Source: Phaeoceros laevis
Taxonomy: Eukaryota; Anthocerotophyta; Anthocerotopsida; Notothyladales
Reading direction: 5' to 3'
Length of the DNA stretch: 64,000 bases
NCBI GenBank assembly: GCA_049999765.1
Contig: JBNGIQ010009496.1
Coordinates: forward strand, 170,354 to 234,353
The translations under genes and the position numbers were made by a program. The notes beneath the pieces are model-generated. The model was not told the origin of the DNA and ran no database searches. It saw only the letters and a program-made list of their open reading frames with translations. Position 1 is the stretch's first letter. Every line of letters starts with the position of its first letter. Positions 19,310-32,100 of this stretch are shown here, piece after piece.

Positions 19310-22238
19310 CACCTTGTGGGACTGCGGGAAGCAAGAACAATTGGTCTACCTGCGCATCACCTTTCCGGTGTCAATCAAGAAACCCTACGTAACAGAGCTG
19401 TCGGAAACATGTCACGGGAACCTCCCCAAGGGTCATGCTGCCTTGGTAGCCATGATGTCGAGTGGACATGCCTCAAGTCGAGAACATGCCTTGGTTGCCT
19501 ACAGTCAATACCGGATTCTACCCCGGTCCCGCATGCCTAGGGTGCGGTGACATCCATGTTAAGGGCAGCACCATGATGTACAGCGCATGGGGCATGCGGC
19601 CTGACATGAAGCATGTGAACCGGGAGAAAGAAAGAAATGTAGCGGGGTTTTTTCGGTTTTTTCTTACTACCAGGGACCGGATGGCAGTTGGTGGGCCCGC
19701 CCCTCAACACACGACGAGAAATATTGAGCTGCGTCAGATGATATGCGGCACCCGCATTTTGAATGATTTGTTGCGAGCAAAAAGAGAGCGCTGTACGTGT
19801 CAGCCGCGCAGTGATAGCCTCCTGGACACCTGCGCTCGAAAGCAGGAGCACGGAGACGTGTTCCACACGCAGGCTCCGCTTTTGTTTTCGTGGCCCAGGA
19901 GGATGAGGGAGTTATATTTCATGCGGATCCCAGCATTGTACAGCATCTCCCAATTTACTGGGCCCAGAGATTCTATTGTTTCCCAAAAGGCTTTTTATCC
20001 ATTCATTCATGAAGGCTGATAGTACAGGCAAAGCTCGCTCCTGATGAAGGAGAGCAGTAGCTTCGTTTTCTTCATTCAACTGGCGTTCGGTATCTTCCTT
20101 CCTCCCTCCCTCCCCATTTTTTCTCGCTCATAACAAGACTGATGAATCAAGCAGACTGTACACTACACACCCGCCAGGCTTCCCTGGCTGAGTAGGGTAC
20201 CCTTCACTCACTTGACCGACTCACATCACTCCACTCCACACCACTACACTCATTCTTCGCCCCTCCCCGTGTACCTTCTTCCCATCTACATCTGCAGTTG
20301 TGGCAGATTGTTCACCTCACCCTCTTTCCCACCTCTTCCTAACAGCTTTGATTCACTCAGTGCTACGGTATGCCTGCAAGAGGAGCGGGGGCAGCCCAAC
20401 TTGTGCATCCCCAGCTCCTCCTGCCTCCCACCTCATCCCTCCCTCCCTAGCCTGCCTTGCCTGCAGCTCCGAGATTCGTTAGTTCTGCAATGAATGAGTC
20501 GCTGCCGACGAGCTGCGTGATTGTGCAGGATGATGCGGTATGAAAGCTGGCACCAATCAATGTGGAGCGTCAAGCTGGTCCTGCTACCACGAGTTGCTGC
20601 TGCTGCGTCGGAACGTCCAGTCTGCAGCAGTTTCAGCATAGAAGGAATCAGCAAGGCAGGTTTGAAGAGCGGTCCAGTCGCTGCTGGCATTCACACACAC
20701 AGAGGAGACATAGTCTATACCCCGCGGAGGAGGCACCGGGAGGGAGGGAGACAAGCACGCATGATTGCACCCCAAGTCACACCAACTATTGAAACAAAAC
20801 TGCTGTACGCAGAGCATGGATGGCAAGTGAGCTGTGAAAGACCGAGGTGAGTACACCATGAGGGAGACGCAGGTCCTTCCGACTGACCTCGACAGTTCAC
20901 CAATGCAACTTTCATGGCGGTCAGGGAGGCAGGCAGGCAAGCATGCACGCACGCACGCATGCAGACAGGCAGGCCATTTAACAAAACAAAGCCCAACCCG
21001 GTACAAGCCTGCGGTAAGACCGTACAACCCAGCAATAGCAGCAGTGCAACCCCCAACCCAACAAGCAGGTAGTGGAAAGCAAGGGAGGCAGGTCACAAAC
21101 TTCACCCATACCTGCACGCCATGAAAGGTAAAGCTCAAAAGACAACGACTGATGACCAAATTATGAAATTGAGAGCTGCAGCACATGCAGCAACAAATTG
21201 ACTGCTACCATGACATGAATGGAAGACACCATACCTCCCAGGTGGATACCAAAACTACCACTAAGCTGCCAAAGCCTGCCAGAGAAAAAAGGCGAAAGCT
21301 GGATATGAACTAACCCACTTCTCTGTCTCAGCTTACGGACCGGGTTCTAGGCCGGGCTTCACTACGGCCACTACTAACCTGCATCTTGGACAGGGACCAA
21401 GTCTAGGAAAGGAGCACACCTGTCTGCAGAAAAGGTATGCCTCTTCCAGTTTGTCCTGGAACTAACTAATGCTACGTACCAGCTCTCCTGTAGTAGCTAA
21501 GAATATTCTAATCAGAATCACTCAACTCGCAAAGATGGCACCGTGCACCAGGCAGAACAATAGAACAGACTTGTGATCAACCCGAGCTCCACTTGCAGGC
21601 AAAGCAAGAGCAGAGCAAGAGCAAAGAAGACTGGATCAAAAAGCCAATAAAAGAAGATTGTCAGGTCTTCTAATCAATGGTTGCATCAGGCTTTAAGAAG
21701 AATAAAGAATATCAGAGCAAGAAATCCCACCGCTTATCCAGGAGGTGGCTGGCTACACAGATCACTCGGAGTAGGCACTCAGCCTCGCTCACTGCTCGTT
21801 AATGAATGGCGAGCGACATGGCACCATCATACTTTACAAACAGAGTGATCATCATCTCGTCTCATCGCATCTCTTTCTCTTGTCATGCTGGGCTGCCTTG
21901 CTGCAGCTGTCTAATTTGTGCAGCTGCAGAAGACTCCGGCTGAAATGTTGGGCTGTCGCTCTGCCTGAGTGACTGTCTTGTGTCCCCTAAATACTACTAC
22001 TAGCTCCAAAGGCAAACGAAGAAAGAACAATAGGAATAGGTAGCTAGCAACATACATAAGCAGCAGCTGCAAGAAGAACGGGAGGTGGGGGCAAGGAAAA
22101 AGCATTATCATGGTGGAAGTTCCCAGCAGCCCCAATGATCCTCCCTGGTTGGTTGGCCCCATTGGATGTCGGCTTGAAAAAGAGGAGTGGAGGAGTCCTT
22201 TTTTTCCAGAGCTGGACTGAGGAGGGGAAGGGGGAATC
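19310..22238. other. Intergenic stretch between DPH2 and the ZF-HD gene
   Basis: About 2.9 kb with no gene I can support. It should contain the DPH2 promoter and the 3' UTR and terminator of the ZF-HD gene. CT-rich tracts occur at about 20090-20470. A GCAC/GCAG-type microsatellite around 20930-20975 creates a misleading Cys/Ala/Leu-rich open frame on the minus strand. Confidence 0.5.
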
Positions 22239-23210
22239 TTACATCTTCTTGCCCAGAGTGTGCTTGTTGTTGTGCATCCAGACCTTGAGGACGTGGCGTT
22301 TGACGCCAACGTCGGAGCAGAATTGCTGCACCGCCGCCTCGTCGTGTTTCTGGATCTTCCAACCCAACTTGTCGGCAAATGAGCACATCTTCTCTTTCTG
22401 CTCGGTGGAGAACTTGGTGCGGAAACGCTTCTTCATGGCGGCAGGAGAAGCAGAGCCGAGGCCTAGTTCCTGGTCATCCGAGTCGGCGGCCCCAGAGCTG
22501 AGAGCCATGAGAATGGGTGTGGGAGTGCTGGTGCGCATGCCGAGGGAGCTGGGCAGCGCCAGCGTCGGGGGAATGCCTAGCCCAGGGCTGGGGCCTCCCC
22601 CGACTGCCACAGGACCCACGCTGTTGGAGCGCTTCCGGTCCTTGACCGAGCCTTGCAGGCCACGCATATGACAGTCGCACGACGGCTCCCCCTCCACCTC
22701 CCGCCTGTGGAAGTTGCGGTGACAGTCGCAGGCGGCGCATTTGAGAGCGTCCAAAGTGCCCTCTTCGCCGCTGGGCATGAATTCCCCGCACCCGTCTATG
22801 GCATGGCCGCCGATGCTGGCGGCGTGGTTCTTGTGGCACTCCCGGTACCGCACAGCCTTTTTCCCTCCAGTGGGTGTGGCAATCCCAGGCCCCGTGGGAG
22901 TGGGAGTGGCACTGGCAGTGGCAGGCGTCGCGCCCCCCAAGCCGGTGACCACAGGCGTACCGATAGGAAGCGGAACCAGCGCCTTGACCGTGCTGTTGCT
23001 GCTGTCCATGACAGGCGGCTGCTGCACCGCCGGCATGGGGCGCAGGAGCAGTTGCGGGGGCACTCCGCTGTTGTTGGCATTCGTGTCGTCGGCGCCAGTG
23101 CCATTGCCGCTGGTGAGCATCTTCATCTTTGCGCTCTCATGAAGTGCGGAGTAGCTGGAGCTGATTGGCATCGGCATCTCTCCAGCGCCCTCCTGCGCTC
23201 CCAAGTCCAT
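22239..23210 (-). CDS. Zinc-finger homeodomain (ZF-HD) transcription factor
   Basis: Plant-specific nuclear regulator; ZF-HD proteins dimerise through the zinc finger and bind ATTA-type sites through the homeodomain. It is a single uninterrupted frame. I chose the start at 23210 ([13 protein letters not shown]); an in-frame upstream ATG at 23273 would add 21 residues. The Ala/Pro/Thr-rich N-terminal region is followed by [40 protein letters not shown] and [13 protein letters not shown], the full ZF-HD dimerisation finger. A disordered linker follows, then a C-terminal homeodomain: [40 protein letters not shown] and [20 protein letters not shown]. The intron-poor structure is usual for the family. 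GC is high compared with the neighbours. Confidence 0.95.
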   Translation of the reverse strand: MDLGAQEGAGEMPMPISSSYSALHESAKMKMLTSGNGTGADDTNANNSGVPPQLLLRPMPAVQQPPVMDSSNSTVKALVPLPIGTPVVTGLGGATPATASATPTPTGPGIATPTGGKKAVRYRECHKNHAASIGGHAIDGCGEFMPSGEEGTLDALKCAACDCHRNFHRREVEGEPSCDCHMRGLQGSVKDRKRSNSVGPVAVGGGPSPGLGIPPTLALPSSLGMRTSTPTPILMALSSGAADSDDQELGLGSASPAAMKKRFRTKFSTEQKEKMCSFADKLGWKIQKHDEAAVQQFCSDVGVKRHVLKVWMHNNKHTLGKKM

Positions 23211-23382
23211 AGTCGTGAATCTCCCCGTCTTCACAACCTGTGACCACCCCTTCCACAGTTGGTCCCACGACAAACCGCTGGTCTCCAGTCCGCTCCCCAG
23301 CTCGTCCTAGACTAAGGTATCCTCCATTGTTGTAGTGGACCTGCTGCTGCTCTCCAGGCTCGCCAGACCACCTGTTTCCCAC
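23137..23382 (-). promoter_or_regulatory. Possible upstream ORF overlapping the ZF-HD start
   Basis: An 81-codon frame opens at 23382 (MGNRWSGEPGEQQQVHYNNG) and ends at 23137, past the proposed ZF-HD start at 23210 in a different frame. If the transcript starts upstream of 23382, this would be an overlapping uORF that could dampen translation. No homology supports the peptide itself. Confidence 0.3.
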
Positions 23383-25150
23383 ATAAATTTCCTGGGGAAG
23401 CTGGAAAGAGCTCCTGTTTTTGAATGCTCAGGCCCTGACTCGACTTGGGAGCTTTACAGGTGGCTGTGTATCACCTGAGTACCCTGCGCGTATCCCCCAC
23501 GGAGACACAATGGGCGCCTGAATGCAGAAAAAGCCTTCATTTTTCGGCCTGCGCCCTCTCACAAAATTCAGACACCTGCCTGCCAACCAATCGCTCCAAG
23601 TCAATCACACAAACACGCGTAGGGAACGGCAAGGACCGGAGGCGGAATCCAAATCCAGCCAGAGAGAACCAAGTTTGAATACAAACGACACCGTCCTTGC
23701 AGTCTCTACAGTCGGAAGAGAAGAAGCCAAAAAAATAAAATAACACCAGCTGTTCTCCTTGCAGCTTCAAACAGGTGCAACAGATAGTTGCGCACTCCCT
23801 CAACATCACACTCCCCCATTCAACAACAAAACAACGCAACAGTCAATGCACGAAGCGTGGGAATCTGAGAAGCAGGGGCATTGGATTCAAACGCAATCGT
23901 AATGCTGCAAGCAATCCGCGCAAATAAATCAAGCAGGATGGAGGCAGGAAGGAAGAAGAAGAAGCAGCAGCCAGAGGTTTGCCATGCCTACCTACCCAGC
24001 TGTTGCACAGCAGTGATAGCCGAGAGTGAGCACGAAGCTGGAGCTCAAAAGTTGAATTAGGAGCGGCGGCTGAGATGATCCAATAATAGGCTCGCCTTGG
24101 GCCGGGAAATGAGAGGTAAGCAAAGCAGGCGGCTGAGTTGCAGATGAGAGGGGAACAAGCAAAGCTTAAGCGGAGGCAAACAAAGCCAGCCAGCCGCAGG
24201 CTCGAGGAGGAAAAGGCAGGGGAGGAGGAACGGAGGCAGAGCAGGTGCCGGTGCAGGTTACGCTCTACGCTACGGGACAGAACAGAGAGGGCCGCAGGGC
24301 TTTGGGGCAGAGGCAGGGCGCCAGCAGAACAGGAGAACAGCAGCAGGAGCGAGGAAGGGCTAGGAGAGAAACAAAACTTGGGAAGACGGCCCCGTAAAGC
24401 TCACCCAGCTGCTGCTGATTGGAACTGGGAGGGAGGCCTGGCTGGCTGGCGCGAAAGCAGGTGAGAGAGAGAGAGGAGGGAGCGTCCAGCTCGAAGCAGG
24501 CAGGCAGGCAGGCAAAAGTGGCAGGAGCAGGGCAGGGCAAATCCCCGCCCGGACCGGGCCGTTCGGGCAATCGGATACCTGGCTAGCCTGGTATAGCGGC
24601 AATGCTCCTCTGATGAGAGGAGGCAACGGGCGGACGCACAGGCAGGCAGGCAAGGAATCAGCTTGACCGAATGCTTCTAGCTCGATGAGCAGGAGGCGGA
24701 AGGAGGATCAGCGAAAGAGAAAGAGAAGGCGGTAATCGATCGGATGAAATGAGGAGATGGCCGCTGTAGATAGATAAGAAGAGAGACGAGGCGAGGGGCG
24801 TGGCCCGAGCTCCTCGCCCGCCCGCCTCTTTCTTGGCTTCCGACCCGCGGATTACAATGGCAGCGGCCTCTTCTGGCGGGGAGAGACACATAGACCAGAC
24901 CAGGAGAGGAGGATCGCAGCAGCAGCAAGGGCACGGCGGACGGACGGACGGATGGACGGACGGACGGACGGACGGACGGACGGTTGGATGCTTGATGAGT
25001 GCTGTGATGACTACTGACTGGGGGTTAATATCTACCGTATGGTTTGTAATATGGGGCGGGGCGGTGAGGTGATCAGGAGAGAGAGTGGATACCAGAGAGA
25101 GAACGATCACGGGCGGAGCCACAGTCCCGTCCCAGCCCGTCCCGTCGCAT
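23383..25150. other. Probable leader and promoter region of the ZF-HD gene
   Basis: No coding sequence recognised. On the plus strand the stretch at about 23930-24530 is strongly purine-rich (GGAGGAGG, GGCAGGCAGGCAGG), so it is CT-rich in the sense of the ZF-HD transcript, as is common in plant 5' leaders. A CAGG tetranucleotide run is near 24498-24515. Transcript boundaries cannot be seen. Confidence 0.4.
24936..24983. repeat. GGAC tetranucleotide microsatellite
   Basis: About twelve near-perfect GGAC units with one GGAT interruption, about 1.7 kb upstream of the ZF-HD start codon. This kind of repeat is often length-polymorphic. Confidence 0.95.
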
Positions 25151-25680
25151 CCCTGCCAGTAGAAACGGCTTTTCTATTAACCAATGCGTAGTGCGTGGGC
25201 CCTTTATTAGACCTTTTCGTGTTATACTTTTGCCCGTTAACGGAGGGAGAGGGAACGGACGGACGGCCTGTCCCACTACTGTCTTCTGACTGTCTGTCGC
25301 CAGTTCAGACTCCGCTGGCTCTCTGACGGTTGGCAGCCGTGGGACGGCCGACATTTAACTAACCGCAGTTAGATTAGAGTCACCGAGCGTGCTGAGGTCC
25401 GTGATCAGCGCCTGCTCATTGAAATCCGTCCATCCATCCATTCATTCCTCTTTGCCCCCATACTTTCCTGCCACTCCATCAATGCTTTCACTAAAGGCCT
25501 GCTCCGCTGTTGCTTTCGGTCACGTCAGGTCAGGCCGGGCCACATACGCTTGTTCTCAACCATTGGGTCAGGTTGAGGCAATGTACTGGTAGAGATACAG
25601 CCGGGATGGATAGACGATGTGGTGAGGTTCTAGGTATCTGCAAAAGCTGACGGGCTGACGGACGGATGGGAGTCCAGTTG

Positions 25681-25712
25681 GACGGACGGACAGACAGACA
25701 GACAGACAGACA
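25681..25712. repeat. GGAC/AGAC tetranucleotide microsatellite
   Basis: A compound tract: GGAC units pass into a run of about six AGAC units. Another short GGAC run sits near 25255-25265. The motif is shared with the tract at 24936. Confidence 0.9.
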
Positions 25713-26004
25713 AAAGGCGGCCTCGTGACCAGAAATTTTTGTAATTATCGCGCCCGCCCGCCTGCTTTTCTTGCCTAAAAAGCACGCAATGCAAGCTTGA
25801 CGGAGAGGAGACTAGGCTGGCGTTTTGACTTGCAACTGTCCTTGGGTTTGGGCTAACATAATTGCGCCTGCCTTTTTTCCCCTTTTGGTATTTGCCTAGT
25901 AATTCCTCCACATGCCTCATGTGTGTTACAATGACCTTTCCAATCCCAAGCTACTTTGTAGAATATGGCACACTCTTGGGATGTGGAGTTTGCTGATAGA
26001 CTCT

Positions 26005-26086
26005 GGTCTTTACCCAGTGGTCTTTACCCAGTGGTCTTTACCCCGTGGTCTCTACCCAGTGGTCTTTACCCAGTGGTCTTTACCCA
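26005..26086. repeat. 14-bp tandem array, six copies
   Basis: The unit GGTCTTTACCCAGT starts at 26005, 26019, 26033, 26047, 26061 and 26075 with only a few substitutions (CCCCGT in unit three, TCTCTA in unit four). It is a minisatellite with no coding signal. Confidence 0.95.
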
Positions 26087-26362
26087 AAGCAGGATAAATG
26101 AACCTTCCTCCCTCCCCTCCGCGGTAGACAAGTCAAGTCCATGTGGTGTTGTTGTATCTTAGATCACAATGCACTAGCAATGCCTCATCCACATAGATGA
26201 GGAAGGAAATAAAGTTTCATTCATTGCATATAACTTAGGTGTAACTACTAGAACATGAGACAATCCATCATATGCTTGTTCCGGGGTGTTCAATTTCCAT
26301 TGGTGGAGTTGGCAAACACCATAACCATACTACTACTACTTGTGTGTATATAGGTCCGGCAA

Positions 26363-26700
26363 GTTCGGATTCCAAACAAGATCTCCTTTGCTCAGGTCAA
26401 GCACTTGTTCGGATTCCAAACAAGATCTCCTTTGCTCAGGTCAAGCACTTGGACATGACAAGATATCGGATCACCTTACTAAATTACACGAGACAAGCTT
26501 AGATACAATAAGCACAAGATCTTCTTCGCTCTTGTATCAAGCACTTGACATGCCAAGATATCGGATCACTCTGCAAAATTATGCGAGACAAAATTAGATA
26601 CGATCGCTCTTGTATCAAGCACGTGACATGCCAAGATATTGGATCACTCTGAAAAATTATGCGAGATAAAATTATATGCGAGATAAAATTAGATACGATA
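26363..26700. repeat. Degenerate satellite-like tandem array
   Basis: A 44-bp unit occurs twice perfectly in tandem (26363-26406 and 26407-26450). It leads into three longer, imperfect units that each begin CAAGCAC(T/G)TG(G)ACATG and contain AAGATAT(C/T)GGATCAC and a GAGACAAAATTAGATAC-like segment, near 26443, 26538 and 26617. Spacing drops from about 95 to about 78 bp. The sequence is AT-rich, unlike the flanking gene-bearing DNA, and resembles satellite or transposon-terminal DNA. Confidence 0.8.
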
Positions 26701-29700
26701 ACGATTTCCTGCAAACAAAAACATGAAATCATAAAGTCGTTATGCATATAGGTACGAGGAGATTCTGAATGATGTGAGGCAAAATTATATTCCATAAGCA
26801 CTTCCTACAAACATAGATATAGTAGTAAAGTCATTAAGCATTTGGATACGAGGCCATTGATACGCATTTATTTGCTGCGGCGAGTACTTGACTGTTTAAA
26901 TCGTCAAATCTTCAAATCAATCTTCTTGTTTAAATCGTCAAATCTTGGTATCAGTGTGATATGATCAGGTCTATGTGTGATAGGATCAACCAAATGTAAG
27001 GTAGGTAATAGTTATATACGTGAGATTTCTCGGTATTACATCAAGCATGACATCTTCAATATTTGCTTGCCGTTATAGTATATGTGTTTTTGATACGCCA
27101 TAAGCTTAAGGTGAATTAGGTTTGGCTTCCTTTCAGGATTCTTCACGCAAAGAGAATGATAAGTAGGTTCGTACAATACCTGTATTCACAAAATATGCTT
27201 TGTATACATATGTGGCAAAAAGAAATGGAGAGGAAGCTTTTAGGCGAGGGCTCCAATGTTCAAATCTAGTGCTTGATGATATAGGGTGTTTGCTTCATTT
27301 CTCTCGAGCGTCACAATATCCAAGATAGGGATCCTAAGATAGGGATCCTTTTTATAGTTATCTATAGGAATCATGGGGTTCTCCTTTGGAAGCTTTCCGG
27401 AGTCGTTCTTGCTCCACGTTTTTCTCTTCTTGATGCCCATGCCTTTCTCTTGTTGCTTGAATACATACACAGAAGGTATATTTTAGCTTACAAATTAAAA
27501 TATTTATCCAAATAAGACAAATATGCACAGTAATAGGAGGAGAACAAAAAACAAAATCGATGGAGATGATAAGGCAACTGAAATTTGAAAGCACAAGACA
27601 AGAACGAGAAGTTGCTGGTGTTGCTTCACTTGTTGGTGTGCTGCAATTTCAAGGCCGGATTGTGTGTGTGTGTGTGGAATCGATACATTGATTTTGATAG
27701 ATGCCGGGCCGTGGCGATACACCAAAATAGTCCAGTCCCACTGCGCCCACCGTGAATGATTCAGTGCATGTGCAAACGGCAGTATGTCGGGCCGGGAAAA
27801 AGGTGTGTCCGAAACGGGATGGGACCCGCCCCTGGCCCTTTTTCTTCCCTTCCCTTGCCGGGGAAGACAGGATGAACGTCCCTCTCCTGTCCGTCCGTCT
27901 GTCCAACCGACGGTGGGGGTGGTGGTAGTGGTAGGCTACTATGGTTAAGGGTTAACGGGGTAGTTAGTAGTAATAAACGATAATGGTGGGGGAGTGACGT
28001 ATGAAGAGTCGGTGATGATCGAGGGGTCGTCGTGTCTGATTTGCGGCCGTTTGAGTGGCAGACTGGGACCACCTCACTAATGGGACACAGGGGCTAATTA
28101 GCGGGCGGTGCCCGGCTTGATTGGCGCGCGGCCTAAGCTAAATGCGGCTACAAGCCAGGCGGCCCAGAAGGCGCTGAGCTGGGCGGCTTATTAGCCGCTA
28201 AATAAGTGGCATCAGCGGGTCTAAATTTAGACGTCTGGCCGTTCCATTATTATGCATATATCCCTCGTCAAGGTTCTCCGCGGCTCCAAATTGAACTTTG
28301 TCCACACCACGCTGATGATCGCATCAAGATTCCCTGATCAACACAACCTGGTTGCGGTCACCTCTTTTAGGGCTTATTATACATCATTTACCAGCGCGAT
28401 TTACCGTGCCGAGTCGTGAGCATGTGTGAGATATGACATGACGATTTTAGTTGCATTAGTCTAGGTGGAGATTAGTAAGATGCTCTCTCGCACGGCTGGA
28501 GCACAGTTGCTGCTTTTGTGGCACAAATATTTGGGTGCTCGTGTGCTCTAAAATCCAGGCTGCATGCTGCACCCACAATTTTGAGTGATTTTTTTCATGT
28601 TCTGGCTATGGGACCACTGGAATCTAAAGTCAACTAATTGTAATAAATATTTTTCTCCTTTTACCATATATAGCATATTTTCCTTACTATTAAAAAAAAG
28701 AGCAGCATTCCCATATCTCCATCCTTGGATGTGATATTCCTCATCCCTACAAACTCTCATCTATTCCGATGCAGATTTGGGGGAAAGAATGAATGAAGGA
28801 ATAAACCTTAAAGGCATCAAACAATCTCTTTGTGCGTCTGCAGGGCGGATCCATCTTTTATATTTTTAAAATGGACAAAATTATTTGTGGGAGATATAAT
28901 GCTCAAAAGCTCATGAGCATTTTACACATTTAACATGTTGCTCCCATAATTTTTAGTATTTGGAGCTTTTCCATGGCTTACTTGGTATTCGAAGTCCTCT
29001 AGCAAGGACTACATGACATCTTTCAACTTATGCACTCTGATTAAGAACAAGAATATTTACCACGCCACAATCCTCTTAGTTGTAGAATCTTGAATTTGAA
29101 GCCAATTTCTTGTTTTGGTATCAAACTTATCACTGATCACAATGAAGAATCTTAGGCATCTTTTCACTTTTATTAGAGTTCCCTCTCCTTCCTTTCTTCT
29201 TCATGGAAAGGAAGAGGTGACCAGCTATAACATGACTCAGAGTCACTCACTACCATGAGAAGAAGAACTTTACTACTACGTACACTAGTAGAAGTCGCGC
29301 AAATTCCTCGGCAGACTAGACTTGGGGCAGTTTTGTGCAATATCGAACCAATGCTTGAAAGCAACCAGCAAATAGTGTTACACGCACCTATTGGACCTAG
29401 CCAACCACCAGAGGCAATTTTTTTGGCCGGCTGCTATTAGTGGAGGAATTACTACATCCACTCCTACAGAGGATCTACATAAAGAGAGAATGGGAAAAAG
29501 AAGTTATAAGGATTTCAAAGGCTTGTACTGATTGGAAAACCTCTTGGTTACAAGATTTTGAGTGGCTTCATTTTTGTTGCCAATCTTGGACGAGTATGAC
29601 CTTTCTACTATAGTAACTATCACGATATTATCTCCCATTCACATGTCATCTCATCATTCCTTAGTGAAGAAATATGGCTCAAAAGAATTGGATACTCTAT

Positions 29701-32100
29701 GTAAGTTGAGAAGAAACAAGGTAGGGCTTCGGTTACATGTCCCTCTTTGATCAATCGAAAGCAATTAAGAGAGGAGTTCCAACATTTCAAACTTCAAGCT
29801 AGTAAGAGTGGAAAGGACGGAGCTTGAAAGATGTACGGGCTATAAAAAGTATGAGTATGAGTTTATTTGAGGTAAGTCATAGCGATACATTAAATTTTAA
29901 GTATGCTACATTGTCAACTTTGGCTAGTATAGCTATGGTACAATGTGTGAGTATAGCGACATGTAAACGCTCCTTGAGCAAGCAAAATATCATTCAGACT
30001 AACTTAAGAAATTCGTTGACTCCGAACTTGGATGCGAGAATAAATATTGACGGCCTTGAAGATGATGGATATTATCAAAGAGGGCATAGAGACCTGGAAA
30101 GCAAATGTAGATGTGAGTAGATGTCATGTGGTTATCTATTTGCAAATCCAAAAGGGAGATTAAATCAGTAAAGTTATAGAAAATTGTAAAAAAACCTAAG
30201 ACTTTTTGTCTAGAGCACAACCAATTCACTAAACCGACTTGCATAAAAAGAATCGGTTTTTAACCGCATACACTATGATTTGACAGTTTTTTACCGACTA
30301 CAAAACAGTATGCTTACATGTAACCGTTTGGTAATGGTTAAAAACCGGGAAGGTTTCCTACTTGCCGGTAATAAACCGGATGGTCCGTAGGTCCCTCCCG
30401 AGCACTGAGGACTGTTTCGGACCGCCCATCGGTAACGTCTTTGTTTGGAGCGGGTAGTATGTTAATAATAAGGAAAGGCGTGGCCTGCTCCCCCAAAAAG
30501 GGGGGGATATTCTGCCACAACACGGCCGAAGTAACCGCGAGGTTCACGAGCGGTTGACCCTATCCGGGTGGGACACTTATTAGAGATTTTAAATCCTTCT
30601 CCGACCACCAAATTTTGCGCGATGGGCCAGTGACGTGGGACACCATGATTTTTGAGGGTGGCACCCTTTCACGGGGTAGTACGTACGGCCTGATGTGATG
30701 CCATCCATGCCTGGCTGGCTGACATCGCCGTTTTTGGTCCCATCCGCAGCTGGTTCCATTTGACCCTTCTCGCCTGGGTCCCACAGTCCGTACACTCATG
30801 TGGCAGCATTTGGTTGGCTGGAAGGGCTTTCCAGGGTCACCTCTTCTCTGACGAACATAAGGAGCAGCTGGGACGTGGCGTCCACTTCACTTTTGGCGGT
30901 TGCCACATTGCTCTTTGGGCTAATGGGCGCGAGCCGCGCAAGGCAACGATACTTCGATGAGGTCAGATGCCAAAGCCAAATCCCCGACCCTCTTTTTGTT
31001 CGTTTTTATTACCATGGGAAATGCGGGTGCCGCCAAAAACGTCGGGAACAGGCTGTTGTAGTTTAGCCTAGGCAGAGCCAACAAAAGGACAGAGGGCCAA
31101 CCAAGCCGAGTTTCGCGTGGTTACCTCATGTGCATCATTCACTTGTGCTTGTCGGAATTTTGCAGCTCCTGAGATGGGATGGCATGGGGAGATTGGTAGG
31201 TGGAGGCCCAAAGAGAGTCAGCTGGAGACGCATTCAATGCCTCCGTGCTCTTCCATAATCACATGTTCCTCTCCCCTTTCAACTGCGAAGTGCATACACT
31301 TGTCTTGAGCTGGCTAGGGCTAGATTCCAGAGGGAGCCAGGCTGCTGGAATTGTCATCAATCAGCTTTGGCTAGCTAGCTATGGCCAGACTGGGCGGCAG
31401 AGGCAGCAGCTCGTGGTCGCAGGGCCGTAGATATGGGGAAGGCATAGGGAGGGAACAGTCCCTTCCCGTCCCAGTGTTTGTAGTTGATGTACCAGCTCAA
31501 CAGCGAGCCAGCCAGCCACAGCCTTGCTTCGATTGCAACCTCTGCAAACAAAACAAACAAGAGGGAGGGAGGGACGGGAGTCCTGTTCGGATCACGCACT
31601 TTGGAGGGAAGGCACATGCAAGCGACGCACAAGCCATGATTTGCTAATCATTCCGTGCATAATGAGGGTTGCGCATTTCCAAGCTATCCACACAGACAAT
31701 CACATGGATCACCGGAGGAACGGGACGATGGCTTGGCTGGATGGATGGGACTGCTATGTTACTTTACACACTTGGCTTCTTCCTCCCTCCTTTTCCTCCC
31801 TGCATTCCGCACAATCAATGATACAACCGCTGGATGGATGGATGGATCAATCACTCACTCCGGCAAGCCAGCTCACTGTCTGATTCCCTGGCTAGGCACG
31901 TGCACACTACGAGGATGGACTTGGTGCTCCATTCCTTGCTCCTTTGTTTCTTCCTTCTCGGTTTGAGTTGGTTGTTTCACGCTCTCAATCAAACAGCGGG
32001 TACAACCTGCTGCTTCCCACCTCTCTCTCTTCTTCTATCTGTACAACGGTGGTAGCACAGAGGCACAGAGGCCATAGCACAACAGCACAGGGGTCTTTGA
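26701..32100. other. Long stretch without recognisable genes
   Basis: About 5.4 kb in which I find no coding region with family resemblance. About 26.7-27.6 kb and 28.5-30.3 kb are AT-rich, perhaps old transposon debris, but no reverse transcriptase, integrase or transposase motif is visible. Small repeats include TTTAAATCGTCAAATCTT twice near 26890-26950, GATAGGGATCC twice near 27325-27350, a TG run near 27660-27676 and a TGGA run near 31832-31847. Around 30230-30380 several AACCG/ACCGAC-like motifs cluster. Confidence 0.5.

Noticed and set aside
20584-21186. 200-codon minus frame rich in Cys/Ala/Leu/Arg
   Set aside because: It arises from a GCAC/GCAG microsatellite and CT-rich DNA; no family pattern, and no splice partners.
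22653-23243. Plus-strand frames of 133-196 codons over the ZF-HD gene
   Set aside because: Shadows of the GC-rich ZF-HD coding sequence; the minus strand carries both diagnostic domains.
24658-25122. 154-codon minus frame with SVRPSVRPSVHPSV
   Set aside because: The repeat peptide is simply the GGAC tetranucleotide tract translated.
24936-26700. Clustered repeats as a CRISPR array
   Set aside because: The repeats are directly abutting tandem units without unique spacers, in a plant nuclear genome.
28540-30340. AT-rich block as a retrotransposon
   Set aside because: No reverse transcriptase, integrase, protease or transposase motif and no long terminal repeats were visible.
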